Numbered from the stretch's first letter, positions 54,623 to 64,000 are shown. The stretch is DNA of 64,000 bases from Gimesia alba (GCF_007744675.1 NZ_CP036269.1:7323917-7387916); one strand, 5' to 3'. Numbers and translations are program-made. The notes: a model not told the origin generated them from the sequence alone.

Positions 54623-56104
54623 ATGGAAGATCGTATTATCTGTCAGGGAATAACCTTCGATGATGTTCTGCTGCAACCTGCTTATAGTGAAGTGATGCCT
54701 TCCGAAGTCAGTGTTGCCAGCCAACTCACGAAAAATATCCCCCTCAATGTTCCCATCATCAGCAGCCCCATGGACACCGTCACCGAAAGTGATATGGCGA
54801 TCGGCATGGCCCAGGAAGGCGGTATTGGCGTTATTCATAAGAATATGACGCCGGAACAACAGTCAATGCAGGTCGACCTGGTAAAACGCAGCGAACACGG
54901 CGTGATTGTCGATCCGGTCACACTGCCCCCCGAAGCCACAGTGGCAGAAGCTGCCGAAATCATGCAACGGCGAAACATCGGAGGGGTTCCTGTCACGAAA
55001 AATGGGAAGCTTGCGGGAATTTTAACGAGCAGAGACTTACGATTTCTTGACTCCCCAGACACCTGCATTTCCGAAGTAATGACGAAAGATAAGCTTGTAA
55101 CGGCTGCGGAAGATACAACGCTTGAAGAAGCACAGCGGATATTATTGGAAAATAAGGTCGAGAAACTTCTGCTGGTTGACGAAAATTATCAACTGAAGGG
55201 GCTCATTACGATTAAAGACATCGACAAGACGATGCAGTTCCCGCTGGCCTCAAAAGATTCACGAGGACGGCTGCGTGTGGGAGCTGCGGTGGGTGTGCAT
55301 GATTTCGAACGAGCCGCTTTACTGATTGAGAAGGGCGTTGATCTCCTGGTTGTTGACAGTGCGCATGGCCATTCCGGCAATGTCGTACAGACCGTGAGAG
55401 AAATTAAAAGCCGATGGGACATCGATGTAGTTGCCGGAAATGTGGCGACAGAACAGGGTGCCCGTGACTTGGCAGATGCAGGTGCCGATGCCGTCAAAGT
55501 CGGAATTGGGCCCGGATCAATCTGTACAACGCGAATTATCTCAGGTGTCGGTGTGCCGCAATTAACGGCCATTTCCAATGCTGCGAAAGCATTGGAAGGG
55601 ACTGGAATCCCAGTCATCGCCGATGGGGGGATTCGTTACAGTGGTGACATCGCCAAAGCACTGGCAGCCGGTGCTCATACGGTGATGTTAGGGGGTTTGC
55701 TCGCCGGTCTGGACGAAAGTCCGGGTGAGTTGATTCTGTATCAGGGTCGTAGCTTTAAGCGCTACCGTGGTATGGGGTCGATGGGAGCAATGGTTAAAGG
55801 TAGTAGCGAACGCTACCGCCAAAGTTCAATCAGTCAAGATGGAAAGGACACTGCTAAAAAACTGGTACCTGAAGGAGTAGAAGGACGCGTGCCTTATAAA
55901 GGTCCGCTGCAGAATCTGCTCTATCAACTCGTAGGTGGACTACGGGCAGGCATGGGTTATTTAGGCGTCCAATCTATCGCGGAAATGCGAACAGAAGCTC
56001 GTTTTATTCAGGTTTCTGCAGCAACGGTTAGGGAGAACCATCCGCATGATATTTCAGTCACTCAGGAAGCACCAAATTACACAGCCGAACATTCCATGGA
56101 ATAG
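54623..56104 (+). CDS. guaB: Inosine-5'-monophosphate dehydrogenase
   Basis: A 493-residue enzyme that oxidises IMP to XMP, the committed step to GMP. The barrel opens '[17 protein letters not shown]' and '[32 protein letters not shown]'. Two CBS domains are inserted (about 100-210, '[20 protein letters not shown]' and '[20 protein letters not shown]'). The active loop is '[17 protein letters not shown]' with the catalytic Cys, followed by '[21 protein letters not shown]' and '[10 protein letters not shown]'. ATG at 54623 with AGGAGAGG just upstream. The last 59 bases overlap the next gene. Confidence 0.98.
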   Translation: MEDRIICQGITFDDVLLQPAYSEVMPSEVSVASQLTKNIPLNVPIISSPMDTVTESDMAIGMAQEGGIGVIHKNMTPEQQSMQVDLVKRSEHGVIVDPVTLPPEATVAEAAEIMQRRNIGGVPVTKNGKLAGILTSRDLRFLDSPDTCISEVMTKDKLVTAAEDTTLEEAQRILLENKVEKLLLVDENYQLKGLITIKDIDKTMQFPLASKDSRGRLRVGAAVGVHDFERAALLIEKGVDLLVVDSAHGHSGNVVQTVREIKSRWDIDVVAGNVATEQGARDLADAGADAVKVGIGPGSICTTRIISGVGVPQLTAISNAAKALEGTGIPVIADGGIRYSGDIAKALAAGAHTVMLGGLLAGLDESPGELILYQGRSFKRYRGMGSMGAMVKGSSERYRQSSISQDGKDTAKKLVPEGVEGRVPYKGPLQNLLYQLVGGLRAGMGYLGVQSIAEMRTEARFIQVSAATVRENHPHDISVTQEAPNYTAEHSME

Positions 56105-57269
56105 TCGCCATTTACGATGGCTACTGGCTGTTGCACTCACGCTGGGAACGAGCCCTTTCTCTGTCGCAGGTGAACCATCCAGTTCGACAGACCCTTTTCT
56201 TTCTCAATCAGCTGAAACTGCTCAAACCTGGGAAGAATTGAAAAGTCGTTCTCCGGAACAGCGCTGGGAGTCGCTCTCACGCGAGAGTAAACGTGAGCTG
56301 AAGAAGCAAGAACGAAAAGAACGCCGGGAACAACGCAAATCGAATAAAAATTCTGACCCGATTGAGCTCGTTCCCGAATTCCGCAAAATTCCGGATCATT
56401 TTTCAACGCCGACCGCGCCAACAAATCCTGAAGTCACACAACCGGCTTCAACTCCTGACGCAAACGTGCCAGCAACTACCCTGGAACCGATCGCAGAACC
56501 ATTCAAAACAATCGGCCTGGAAGAGAAATCAACGGGAACCCAAAATTCCACGACCAATCTCAAATTCAACACACCAGCACCGGCAAACGCCAGTGGCAAT
56601 ACGAATCCGAGTTATCCTTTGTTCCCGGAGGAGAATTCCAGCGGGTCCCGTTTTATCAACAAACAAAAAACTTTTGAAAAGGACGCTGCGTCTCCCGGAT
56701 ATGACGACTCGAAATATGCCGGACAAGATCTTGAAGACGAAACGCCGCACCTGCTGAAGAAAATTGCCGGCATCAGCCCCTTCTTTGATTATGAACCCGA
56801 TCCGGACATTGCCAAAAATGAGCCATGCCGAAACCTCTGCCCTCGACCGGATGGCAAACCCTGCAAACTCTCTGATGCAGAGGGGGCGATGGTGATGGAA
56901 TGTCCGAAAGAATTCCAGTTAAGTCGCGAACCCTATGTCGGTCGCAACTTCACCGAAAGTATTTATACCTGGGAAGCATCAAACCTGAATTACAATCCAC
57001 TCTATTTTGAGGACCCCAACCTGGAACGCTACGGGAATTCACGGAGAGATCTGGTTCAGCCTTTCGTTTCCATCGGACGCTTCACCGGACAATTACTCGC
57101 GCTGCCTTATCAGATGAGCATCGACCCCGTGCGAAAAAGGATTTACCCTCTGGGCTACTATCGTCCAGGCGAATACACGCCTAAACGCATCAATGGAATT
57201 CCCTGGAATACTAAAGCAGCCATTACCGAAGGACTTACAGCAACCGGCCTGGTTTTCATCCTGCCGTAA
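56046..57269 (+). CDS. Exported protein of unknown function with a conserved Cys-containing C-terminus
   Basis: A 407-residue protein. The only ATG in frame is at 56046, 59 bases inside guaB, and the signal peptide ([18 protein letters not shown]) needs it. After this come a charged helical stretch (about 65-105, many Glu/Lys/Arg), a long Ser/Thr/Pro/Asn-rich low-complexity part (about 110-230), and a compact C-terminal domain. That domain has four Cys ('[20 protein letters not shown]', then 'VMECPKEF') and many aromatic residues ('[24 protein letters not shown]'). It ends in an apolar stretch '[14 protein letters not shown]'. I do not know the family. The layout suggests a surface or outer-membrane-associated protein. 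A strong terminator follows. Confidence 0.8.
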   Translation: MIFQSLRKHQITQPNIPWNSRHLRWLLAVALTLGTSPFSVAGEPSSSTDPFLSQSAETAQTWEELKSRSPEQRWESLSRESKRELKKQERKERREQRKSNKNSDPIELVPEFRKIPDHFSTPTAPTNPEVTQPASTPDANVPATTLEPIAEPFKTIGLEEKSTGTQNSTTNLKFNTPAPANASGNTNPSYPLFPEENSSGSRFINKQKTFEKDAASPGYDDSKYAGQDLEDETPHLLKKIAGISPFFDYEPDPDIAKNEPCRNLCPRPDGKPCKLSDAEGAMVMECPKEFQLSREPYVGRNFTESIYTWEASNLNYNPLYFEDPNLERYGNSRRDLVQPFVSIGRFTGQLLALPYQMSIDPVRKRIYPLGYYRPGEYTPKRINGIPWNTKAAITEGLTATGLVFILP

Positions 57270-57358
57270 GTCAGCACAAATCGCTGGCGGTTTTCAGGAA
57301 GGAACTCCTGAATCAAAACAGCGATGGTTGCTGAAGCGAACGAAATTCGATATTCTCT

Positions 57359-57395
57359 AAACAGACTTTGCCCTACCTGCGCAAAGTCTGTTTTT
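57359..57395 (+). terminator. Rho-independent terminator ending the psd-guaB gene run
   Basis: AAACAGACTTTGC (57359-57371) pairs with GCAAAGTCTGTTT (57381-57393), a 13-bp stem with a 9-base loop, running into TTTTTGT. It lies 90 bases after the exported-protein stop. Confidence 0.9.
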
Positions 57396-57447
57396 GTATT
57401 TGGATTTAAGCAGAAGCCAAGTGTTGAAGAGAGTAAACAGCCCCATT

Positions 57448-57852
57448 ATGTCGATCGATCCCAGTCAAAATGTATCTTCCGCCTCCCGTGAATTAGCCAA
57501 CGATATTATCCAACGCGTTGCCAAACTGGTCAGCGAAGCAGAAGCGGAGACGAAACCTCTGGAATTGGATCCCTACCGCAGTCAGTTGTTCGAGTTATTT
57601 GTCATGGCGGATGCTGCCGGCTTTGTTTCCGCAGACGCCGACATCGATCTCACTGCCGACAATCTCTGTCGTGAACTGGCAAAGCACTGGGAGCTGGCAT
57701 CAGCAACTCAGGATGCTGTTGAATCACAGGCAAAACTTCCGCCTGAACAGTTAAGTAAAATGCGTATCCTCTGGTCCGTATTGCGACTCTGGATGGAATG
57801 GGATTATGCCTGGAAACGCTGGGAAGAATTTCACCCCAGTGATCGTTCCTGA
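57448..57852 (+). CDS. Hypothetical protein, about 134 aa, helical
   Basis: From the ATG at 57448 about 134 residues, mostly helix-forming with heptad-like spacing: 'ASRELANDIIQRVAKLVSEAEAETKPLELDPYRSQ', then 'LFELFVMADAAGFV' and 'NLCRELAKHWEL', ending 'LWSVLRLWMEWDYAWKRWEEF' with many tryptophans. No signal peptide or membrane helix. I do not recognise it. The gene begins 52 bases after the terminator and converges on the glycosyltransferase gene with a 16-base gap. Earlier in-frame starts back to 57394 are possible but would begin inside the terminator. Confidence 0.7.
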   Translation: MSIDPSQNVSSASRELANDIIQRVAKLVSEAEAETKPLELDPYRSQLFELFVMADAAGFVSADADIDLTADNLCRELAKHWELASATQDAVESQAKLPPEQLSKMRILWSVLRLWMEWDYAWKRWEEFHPSDRS

Positions 57853-57868
57853 AGCCGGTCTGCCAACA

Positions 57869-58990
57869 TTAACCGCACAATTCCTGCCAAAACGATGCCA
57901 TGCGTTCGGCCGCCTGTTCGCCGGTGAACTGTTCCAATGCCCGTTGCCGGGCCGCCTCCGCGAGGGACTCACTGAGACTTCGATCGCTTAACGTCCGTTT
58001 GATCGCATCGGCTAAGGCCCTTGCATTACTGGCGGGGACGAGTAATGCAGATACTTCGTGTGTCACGATTTCTGCAGTCCCGCCAACATCCGTCGCCGCG
58101 ATTGGCAAACCGCTGGCAATCGCTTCCAGCAGCACCCGCCCCAGCGGTTCCTGTTTCGCGGGATGCACCAGCAGGTCGGCTTCGTTCATCAACCACGGGA
58201 TGTCTTCCCGATATCCCAGCCGATGCAGGCGGCCCTTTAACCCCGGTTGCGCGAAAGCAGTCGTAATCTCCCGATCATAGTCAATGCTCTCCTGCTTCTG
58301 TGAGTTCCGTTCTCCGACGAGTACAAAATGCGTACTCTGGTCTCCCTGCGCTGCCAGGAGCGCCGCTGCTTCCGCAAGAACATCCTGCCCTTTGCGGAGC
58401 CCGAGTTGTCCGATGGTGAGGCAGAGCCTTGCTTCGTCAGGAAGTCCCAGTTCCTGTTTCAGCGCCCCTGTCGCCGGTCGTGGTTGAAAGCGTTTGACAT
58501 CCACGCCGTTATAGCAGACGGTGACCCTCTCCGGCGCAAGCCCCTGTGCGATGTGAAACGCTCGGGTGGCTTCGGAAACCGCAACCAAACACCGGTTCTG
58601 GTTCAAATCCCGGATCGTGGCTTTGCTGAGCTTCATGATATCCCGCAAGTGCCCCGAACAGGGAACCGGCCACCGTGTTGCGAAAGCGCCGGTCAAACGT
58701 GACATCGAAAGACTGTTCGCATGCAGTAAATCAAAGCCGCCCACTTGCAAAGTGGGGAGCATCTGCGCTGCGATGTCTTCCCGCGCCAAACGCTGCCCGT
58801 CTCTGTCATGAAAGGAGACCGGGTGGCATTCGATATTCAGTGCTGCCAGCTGCGCGGCTAACGGACTCTCTGCCGGACAAAATGCTGTGAATTCAAACGA
58901 TCGCCCGTGCAGCCGCGCGAGCACGGACAGCATCGAATGCTCGCCCCCATTCAACGAGCCAAACTCAAATAAGAGGGCAATCCGTTTCAC
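57869..58990 (-). CDS. GT4-family glycosyltransferase
   Basis: A 373-residue retaining glycosyltransferase of the GT-B fold. The N-terminal 'RIALLFEFGSLNGGEHSMLSVLARL' has the Gly-rich acceptor-site loop, then 'DLLHANSLSMSRLTGAFA' and 'VTVCYNGVDVKRFQPR'. The donor half has 'LCLTIGQLGLRKGQDVLAEAAALL', 'HRLGYREDIPWLMNEADLLVHPAKQEPLGRVLLEAIASGLPIAATDVGG' with the E-x7-E motif. It transfers a sugar from a nucleotide donor to an unknown acceptor. The start is GTG at 58990, 2 bases after the stop of the sugar-isomerase gene, so the two are probably co-translated. No polysaccharide export genes are nearby. Confidence 0.92.
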   Translation of the reverse strand: MKRIALLFEFGSLNGGEHSMLSVLARLHGRSFEFTAFCPAESPLAAQLAALNIECHPVSFHDRDGQRLAREDIAAQMLPTLQVGGFDLLHANSLSMSRLTGAFATRWPVPCSGHLRDIMKLSKATIRDLNQNRCLVAVSEATRAFHIAQGLAPERVTVCYNGVDVKRFQPRPATGALKQELGLPDEARLCLTIGQLGLRKGQDVLAEAAALLAAQGDQSTHFVLVGERNSQKQESIDYDREITTAFAQPGLKGRLHRLGYREDIPWLMNEADLLVHPAKQEPLGRVLLEAIASGLPIAATDVGGTAEIVTHEVSALLVPASNARALADAIKRTLSDRSLSESLAEAARQRALEQFTGEQAAERMASFWQELCG

Positions 58991-58992
58991 GT

Positions 58993-59967
58993 TCAGTCAG
59001 CTTTGATCGGTTGATCGAGTTTCGCTTTCAGAACCGCTTCTCTGGTTTTTCGCAAGCCGGTTTGCGCCACAACCAGCGGGTCCTGTTTCCAGTAATCCCG
59101 GTTGAATAATTCCAGCGATAACGCGCCTCGGAAACCAGCCCGATGAATCATGCGGAATATTTCCGACAGTGTCGCCACACCATCGCCGGGATAAACACGA
59201 TGCGAATCATTAATCGTTTCGCGTGGTGGATCGGCGGGATAGTCATTAACATGGAAAACCTGAATCGCAGAGCCGCTCAGCAAACCCAGTCCGGCAAAAT
59301 CTGAGCCTCCTTTATAAATATGATACACATCCGGCAAGAGACAAGCCTCTGGGTGACCGCTTTCAATGGCGACAAACATTGATTCTCCCAAACGCGACAG
59401 TGACTTGGAAAAGCCCCAGACCTCGACTTGTGGGATCACTCCCATCTGATCGCCCAACTCCAGCAACGCCCGATACCGTTTGGCTGCTTCGAACAGATTC
59501 AAATCCGTCTGATTGGTCGCTCCTGTCGGAGGGGCTGCGATCCGAATTCCACCAATCTGACGTAGCGTGTCCATATCACGCTTGGCTTGTTCCAGTCCTT
59601 CTTTGCGTTTTGCGTCATCATCGACAATCCACTGCGCGAAGCCGATGGCACTCTCGACAGTGAGATCGGCATCCTGAATGCGTTTTTTCAGGTCAGCCAG
59701 CGAACCGCCGGCTTTGACGTAATCGTCGATGTCGCGCATCCAGGGTTCGATTGAATCGTAGCCGGCTTGGGACGTGAGATCGATCTGCTCCACGATCCCG
59801 AGTTTCTGACCTCGAATCGTACTCGTATTAAAACAGTAGCCAAAGGGCTCAGCGGCACTGCGTGTGCGGGAGGGAGCAGCGAGCGCAGAAGTAGTCGCAG
59901 TAAGACCAGCCGCTAAGACGCCGCCTGTTGCAGCCAGCATCTGGCGTCGGTTGAGATTCGATTGCAT
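58993..59967 (-). CDS. Tat-exported sugar phosphate isomerase/epimerase-like TIM-barrel protein
   Basis: A 324-residue protein. A Tat signal is seen in 'NRRQMLAATGGVLAAGLTATTSALAAP' (about residues 6-32). The rest is an AP-endonuclease-2/xylose-isomerase-like TIM barrel: 'AGYDSIEPWMRDIDDYVK', 'GVIPQVEVWGFSKSL', 'LLPDVYHIYKGGSDF', 'IQVFHVNDYPADPPRE' and 'ALSLELFNRDYW', with the Glu, Asp and His residues that would bind a divalent metal. The export signal means it acts on a sugar outside the cytoplasm rather than on a phosphosugar in glycolysis. Substrate unknown. ATG at 59967; the glycosyltransferase follows almost at once. Confidence 0.9.
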   Translation of the reverse strand: MQSNLNRRQMLAATGGVLAAGLTATTSALAAPSRTRSAAEPFGYCFNTSTIRGQKLGIVEQIDLTSQAGYDSIEPWMRDIDDYVKAGGSLADLKKRIQDADLTVESAIGFAQWIVDDDAKRKEGLEQAKRDMDTLRQIGGIRIAAPPTGATNQTDLNLFEAAKRYRALLELGDQMGVIPQVEVWGFSKSLSRLGESMFVAIESGHPEACLLPDVYHIYKGGSDFAGLGLLSGSAIQVFHVNDYPADPPRETINDSHRVYPGDGVATLSEIFRMIHRAGFRGALSLELFNRDYWKQDPLVVAQTGLRKTREAVLKAKLDQPIKAD

Positions 59968-60036
59968 GAAGATGATTCCGGTGGGATGAAGTATGGGTTT
60001 GTTACCCTTCTAAGCTACCGCAACCCCAGACCATTT

Positions 60037-61533
60037 TCAACCTGTTCCCATTCCCCGATCGAAGGCTTCCAGATCACGCTGAAACAGGCTTAACACTTTA
60101 TGCAGTGTTTCCCGGTTGATTTTCCAGCTCGGATTGTCAACCGTATAGCGATTACAGTGATCAACGATCAAACGGTAAAGAAACTTAAACAAATGCCGCG
60201 GCACTCGCAATTGTGCAAATTGTGAAATCAATTCCTGTTCGGTAATCGAATCGTCAAATAGATCCTTGATCGAGTGGCCGGAGCCGTGATCTGTGGAACA
60301 GGCCCGTACGCGATCGCAGGCAACATCGTACAGCGACTCGCCCGTCCAATCCAGCGATGTCACCAGGTTCTGCTTATCCAGCCGCGAACGTTCGTAGAAT
60401 TCCTTCTCTTCCCGCTGGAGATAATAGACTACATCTGAAGGCAGCAACAGTTTAAACGCCACGCCCGGATGCTTTAACAATTTATTATCGAACATCGGCC
60501 AAAGCAGATCACGCATACGCTCGGCAGAGCCGTTGACCAGATGCGGTTCATCCACGCGGTCCACTAGAATCACAATGTTCGTGAAGCCCAGTTTCTTGAG
60601 GATCGTCTGGAATTTCGTCAGCAACTCATAACGGTCATCACTGCGATCCCGACAGGGAATTGGCTGGCCGGCGAGTTCCCGGCGTTCGATCCGCATCAGA
60701 ATTTTTCTGAGCGCATTCGGCAGATGATCAAACACGCGCACTTCGCGGGTGACCCGCCACGCTTTCCACATCAGTGTTGTTTGTCTCCATAACCAGGGCG
60801 CCCAGCCGGCAAACATGATCAGCCAGATCCACCACTGACGGAAATCTTTCCAGTCACCCAGATAAAAGACCAAACCGACGGTCACCATGGTTACTAAAAA
60901 TCCGAGGCCGCGTTCCCACTCGGTTTTCCAGCAACCGAATTTCAGTTTCTTACGCAATCGATTCCAGCGCAGGACCGCCGGCATATCGAGACTGTGATCA
61001 TAAAACGCCGCCAGCAAGAGCAGGTCCCGCTTTTCCAAGTGAGTCAGATTCGCTACCTGCGATTTTGAAACCGACCGAAAATTGTTCTCTGCCGAATTAT
61101 TTGGCTCGATCATCTGACCGATGAGTTGAGTCACTCCCAGCGAAAGAATCGCGTCCATGTGGTCCCACAATCGCCAGTACGAAAGCAGTCGTTCGGGTCT
61201 CCGTTTCCGGCCCGAATACCGCTCGCGAAAACAGTCGAGAAATGGATTGAAATTATCGTATTCAATGACGAACACACGGTTGTCGGGATGATTCGTGTTA
61301 TGTTTTTGTAACTGTTCGATCATCTGCATCCGGATCGCCGTTTTGCCGGCTCCTTTCTCGCCAAACACGACCGACGTCGAAGGATTGGCGGGATTGGAAA
61401 ATATTTTATCCCACACTGGATGATGCGTCCCGTTCAGACAGAATTCCTTAAATACATGATCGCTCTGGGCATCCTCCTGCCCGAACGGATTTTCGGTAAT
61501 TCCATGATGATCTAAAAACTGCTGTACTTTCAT
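60037..61533 (-). CDS. P-loop NTPase with a membrane hairpin
   Basis: A 498-residue protein. Walker A 'VVFGEKGAGKTAIRMQMIEQL' lies at about residues 56-76, Walker B 'IVILVDRVDEPHLVNG' near 320. Between them is a hydrophobic pair (ERGLGFLVTMVTVGLVFYLG and WWIWLIMFAGWAPWLW, about 210-255) that could insert as a hairpin. A winged-helix-like C-terminal part ends '...RETLHKVLSLFQRDLEAFDRG'. Insertion of two helices between Walker A and B resembles the KAP/STAND-type P-loop families, but I cannot place it with certainty. The N-terminus 'LDHHGITENPFGQEDAQSD' is like that of other AAA-type ATPases acting in complexes. ATG at 61533. It stands alone on the strand. Confidence 0.75.
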   Translation of the reverse strand: MKVQQFLDHHGITENPFGQEDAQSDHVFKEFCLNGTHHPVWDKIFSNPANPSTSVVFGEKGAGKTAIRMQMIEQLQKHNTNHPDNRVFVIEYDNFNPFLDCFRERYSGRKRRPERLLSYWRLWDHMDAILSLGVTQLIGQMIEPNNSAENNFRSVSKSQVANLTHLEKRDLLLLAAFYDHSLDMPAVLRWNRLRKKLKFGCWKTEWERGLGFLVTMVTVGLVFYLGDWKDFRQWWIWLIMFAGWAPWLWRQTTLMWKAWRVTREVRVFDHLPNALRKILMRIERRELAGQPIPCRDRSDDRYELLTKFQTILKKLGFTNIVILVDRVDEPHLVNGSAERMRDLLWPMFDNKLLKHPGVAFKLLLPSDVVYYLQREEKEFYERSRLDKQNLVTSLDWTGESLYDVACDRVRACSTDHGSGHSIKDLFDDSITEQELISQFAQLRVPRHLFKFLYRLIVDHCNRYTVDNPSWKINRETLHKVLSLFQRDLEAFDRGMGTG

Positions 61534-61791
61534 AACATCTTACTTATATGAAAAGGACTCGGCTAAACTCTTATTTTGAAGCGACTTAGACTGGCCGACC
61601 ACTTCACGAGCCAGCCACAATCCTGGAGCGGCAGCATTCTCGGATCAGCGATTGTCAAAATGAGAAAACTGGGTAACCAGACTGCCCTTAAAACATAGGT
61701 CATAGATCGTGAAAATGGTAGGCCTCAGATGAAGAGTGCCTGAAAATAGTAACTGAATTTCATCGTAGAAATCGGGACACCTCTTGCAAGT

Positions 61792-62892
61792 TTGCCCCTG
61801 TTTCAAGAGAATTCATCACCGATTGATGACGTATCCACTGGGAAAGCGTCTTGTTTATTTTCGTGCGGAAGGTTGAATTCTACGTTGAACTGGCTCCCTC
61901 TTATTGGCGCAGTGGCTCTGTTTGCTATTGGCCTGCGCCTCTCGGCCCTTTTCAGTGGTTCCGAAACAGGTTTTTACCGTGTCAGTTTTCTGCGATTGAA
62001 CATCGACGCGAACCATGGTGACCAAGTCGCCAAACGACTCTGCTGGTTTGCTCAAAATCCCAGCTATTTTGTCGCCACCACGCTCATTGGAAACAATCTG
62101 GCAAATGACCTGACCACGATTGCGATTTCCATTGGTGTCGCCGAGCTGTTTCAGCAGTCGGGTGGCTCTGCGGAAATTATCACAACGATTTTATTCACCC
62201 CGATCATTTTTATTTTTGGAGAACTCGTTCCCAAAAACCTGTATTATCGGGCGCCGTCGATGCTTTTGAAACGGTACTGTTTCTGGTTTGATCTGTTTTA
62301 TCGAGCCTTCTGGATCATTAGCGTTCCCCTGGTTTCGATCACACGCCTGCTGGAACGGTTCTCTCCTGATCGTAACAAACCCGCGCAGCTGGTGCTGGGA
62401 CGCCAGAGACTGGCCAAAGTTTTGGAAGAGGGGCACCTCGAAGGTCTGCTTGGCAACTCGCAAAAACAACTGGTACGCGGGATGTTCAGCACGGCTGCGC
62501 AATCCGTCCTCAAAGTTATGATTCCACTCAAGAAAATCACGGGGGTCACGCGGACAACAGAAGCCGCCGAAATCATCGAACTTGCCAAACAGAACCAGCT
62601 TTCCTTTATCCCGATTCGCGCCCGTGGAAATCAGAGTGAATGGACGGCCTACATCAAACTGGTCGATCTGATTACTTCTCCCTCCCCGATCATCCCGGCC
62701 GTCTATAATATGCCTCAATTACAAACTGATTTCAGTATGCTCGAATCACTCTACCTCTTGAGAAATTCCTCTTCCGCCTACGGGGCCGTTTATCAGAATG
62801 GTACACAGATCGGCATCGTCAGCCAGCTCGATCTGGTGAATGCCCTCTGTTCCTCTGAAGGCCCCTTGATGTTAAATCCCCGCGCCTTATAA
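61792..62892 (+). CDS. CNNM/DUF21-domain membrane protein with a CBS-like C-terminus
   Basis: Up to 366 residues. The DUF21 region has 'AVALFAIGLRLSALFSGSETGFYRVSFLRLNIDANHGDQ' with the E-T-G-F after a Ser/Gly turn, then 'FVATTLIGNNLANDLTTIAISIGV' (about 90-115) and 'FGELVPKNLYYRAP'. These are the marks of the CorC/HlyC/CNNM ion-transport family, which handles magnesium or cobalt. The C-terminal 130 residues resemble a weak CBS pair ('MIPLKKITGVTRTTEAAEIIELAKQNQLSFIPIRA', 'GIVSQLDLVNAL'). The start is uncertain: the listed TTG is the longest frame, while a TTG at 61885, 12 bases after GGAAGG, would put the first helix at the N-terminus. No second family member is adjacent. Confidence 0.85.
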   Translation: MPLFQENSSPIDDVSTGKASCLFSCGRLNSTLNWLPLIGAVALFAIGLRLSALFSGSETGFYRVSFLRLNIDANHGDQVAKRLCWFAQNPSYFVATTLIGNNLANDLTTIAISIGVAELFQQSGGSAEIITTILFTPIIFIFGELVPKNLYYRAPSMLLKRYCFWFDLFYRAFWIISVPLVSITRLLERFSPDRNKPAQLVLGRQRLAKVLEEGHLEGLLGNSQKQLVRGMFSTAAQSVLKVMIPLKKITGVTRTTEAAEIIELAKQNQLSFIPIRARGNQSEWTAYIKLVDLITSPSPIIPAVYNMPQLQTDFSMLESLYLLRNSSSAYGAVYQNGTQIGIVSQLDLVNALCSSEGPLMLNPRAL

Positions 62893-63109
62893 CCTGGTTT
62901 TTGCTGGTTTTCCGGCTCGATTGCGGGATCGGACCGACGGGCGTACAATCAACGCCCAGTAAAAGATCGGGATTCTCCGGGACACCGCAATCGTATGCAT
63001 CGGGCACAAATCGAAGACCATTCTTCTGAACCACCCTGCATTTCCCGTGTCTATTTGAAATAACGTTAGTATAGTCGTCGAAATAAATCTTTGTTGAGCC
63101 GGAATTATC

Positions 63110-64000
63110 ATGACCCAACGTCGCATTTTAGTCACCGCTGCCTTGCCTTATGCCAACGGTGATATTCATATTGGCCATCTCGTGGAATACATCCAGACCG
63201 ATATCTGGGTCCGATTCCAGAAACTGCGCGGACACAACTGCCGTTTCTTCTGCGCTGACGATACGCATGGCACCGCGATTATGATCCGCGCCCGACAGGA
63301 AGGCCGCTCTGAAGAAGCATTGATCGCGGATGTGCGTGAAAAACACATCGCCGACTTCACCGGCTTCAACATCGAATTCGATAATTACGGCAGCACCAAC
63401 AGCGAACAAAACCGCAAAATCTGTCACGAGATCTGGTCAGCGCTCCGCGAAGCAGGACTGGTCCATGAAAAAGAAGTGACCCAGTTATTCGACGTGCAGG
63501 AAAACACGTTCCTGGCAGATCGCTTTGTGAAGGGAACCTGCCCGAAGTGTAAAGCCACGGATCAGTACGGCGATAACTGTGACAAATGCGGCAGCACCTA
63601 CACACCAGCCGACCTGATTGACCCGGTCAGCACGCTTTCCGATACCACGCCGGAAGTTCGCACCGCCGATCATCTGTTCGTTCGCATTGAAGACTTGCAT
63701 CCGTTTCTGGAAGAGTGGACACAGTCCGGCGCACATCTGCAAACGGAAGTCGCCAACTATCTCAAAGGACACTTCTTAGGCGACCCGCTCCGCGACTGGG
63801 ATATCTCCCGCCCCGCACCCTACTTTGGTTTTGAAATTCCGGACAGCCCGGGCAATTACTGGTATGTCTGGTTTGATGCTCCCATTGGTTATATCGCCTC
63901 GACGCTCGAATGGTGTGAAAAGACGAATGAAGACTTCGACCAGTGGTGGAAGAATTCCGAAACCGAAGTTCATCACTTCATCGGCAAAGACATCACCTAC
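63110..64000 (+). CDS. metG: Methionyl-tRNA synthetase, 5' part (runs off the window)
   Basis: The ATG at 63110 opens a frame of 297 codons that continues past the window end. It begins '[24 protein letters not shown]' with the class I HIGH motif, then '[18 protein letters not shown]', a two-knuckle zinc site '[18 protein letters not shown]' (about 144-161), '[19 protein letters not shown]' and 'HHFIGKDI'. It charges tRNA-Met. The KMSKS loop and anticodon domain lie beyond the edge. The zinc knuckle shape matches the MetRS1 group. It follows the CNNM gene by 217 bases. Confidence 0.95.
   Translation, partial: MTQRRILVTAALPYANGDIHIGHLVEYIQTDIWVRFQKLRGHNCRFFCADDTHGTAIMIRARQEGRSEEALIADVREKHIADFTGFNIEFDNYGSTNSEQNRKICHEIWSALREAGLVHEKEVTQLFDVQENTFLADRFVKGTCPKCKATDQYGDNCDKCGSTYTPADLIDPVSTLSDTTPEVRTADHLFVRIEDLHPFLEEWTQSGAHLQTEVANYLKGHFLGDPLRDWDISRPAPYFGFEIPDSPGNYWYVWFDAPIGYIASTLEWCEKTNEDFDQWWKNSETEVHHFIGKDITY

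Overview
The window looks like a chromosomal segment of a planctomycete, probably close to Gimesia or its relatives. This is inferred from protein repertoire and style, not from a search. The signs are: Tat-signal enzymes, a PQQ-type beta-propeller protein, MoxR/DUF58/BatA clusters, GYF-domain membrane proteins, a shortened SecA-like ATPase, few Shine-Dalgarno sites, moderate base composition and short, mostly unidirectional gene groups. No rRNA, tRNA, CRISPR array, insertion sequence or prophage was found. Most of the window is housekeeping chromosome with unusual fusion proteins set into it.

Layout. 0.5-8 kb: a DAACS-type transporter fused to a solute-binding domain (minus), an RsmC-like methyltransferase (plus) and carB (minus, with a clear terminator). 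8-18 kb: an ammonium-transporter/histidine-kinase/receiver hybrid (plus), then a minus-strand group of Tat esterase, MoxR, DUF58, BatA/VWA, a 59-residue coiled-coil protein and a Tsr3-like protein. 18-30 kb (all plus): a second MoxR, a DUF255 thioredoxin/DsbD-alpha protein, pyruvate kinase, a PQQ propeller, an Ldh-family dehydrogenase, a secreted redoxin, an orphan beta-class DNA methyltransferase and a mini-SecA. 30-38 kb (all minus): an RND/MMPL transporter, a ribose-type ABC importer (rbsB-rbsA-rbsC) and a FlaA1/CapD-type nucleotide-sugar dehydratase.

38-45 kb (plus): TrpG/PabA, MoeA, Lnt, a triple-GYF membrane protein and a small neighbour made from a copy of its tail. 45-51 kb: a secreted small protein, RNase D, an orphan MotB-like protein, a small unknown, an FtsB/DivIC-like protein and enolase. 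51-57.5 kb (plus): psd, pssA, ribE, rsmA, guaB and a Cys-containing exported protein, tightly packed with several overlaps and closed by a strong terminator. 57.5-64 kb: a short unknown, a GT4 glycosyltransferase coupled to a Tat sugar isomerase, a membrane-hairpin P-loop NTPase, a CNNM/DUF21 protein and the start of metG.

The most notable items are: the transporter-SBP fusion whose sodium/substrate motifs are eroded; the Amt-kinase-receiver hybrid with an intact twin-His pore; an FtsB/DivIC-like protein placed after eno, as in many FtsZ-bearing bacteria; a SecA-like ATPase that stops where the helical scaffold should continue; a Tsr3-like protein in a bacterium; and the GYF protein with its duplicated tail. 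I did not find one multi-gene system that I could defend as wholly new. The novelty is in single proteins and local arrangements.
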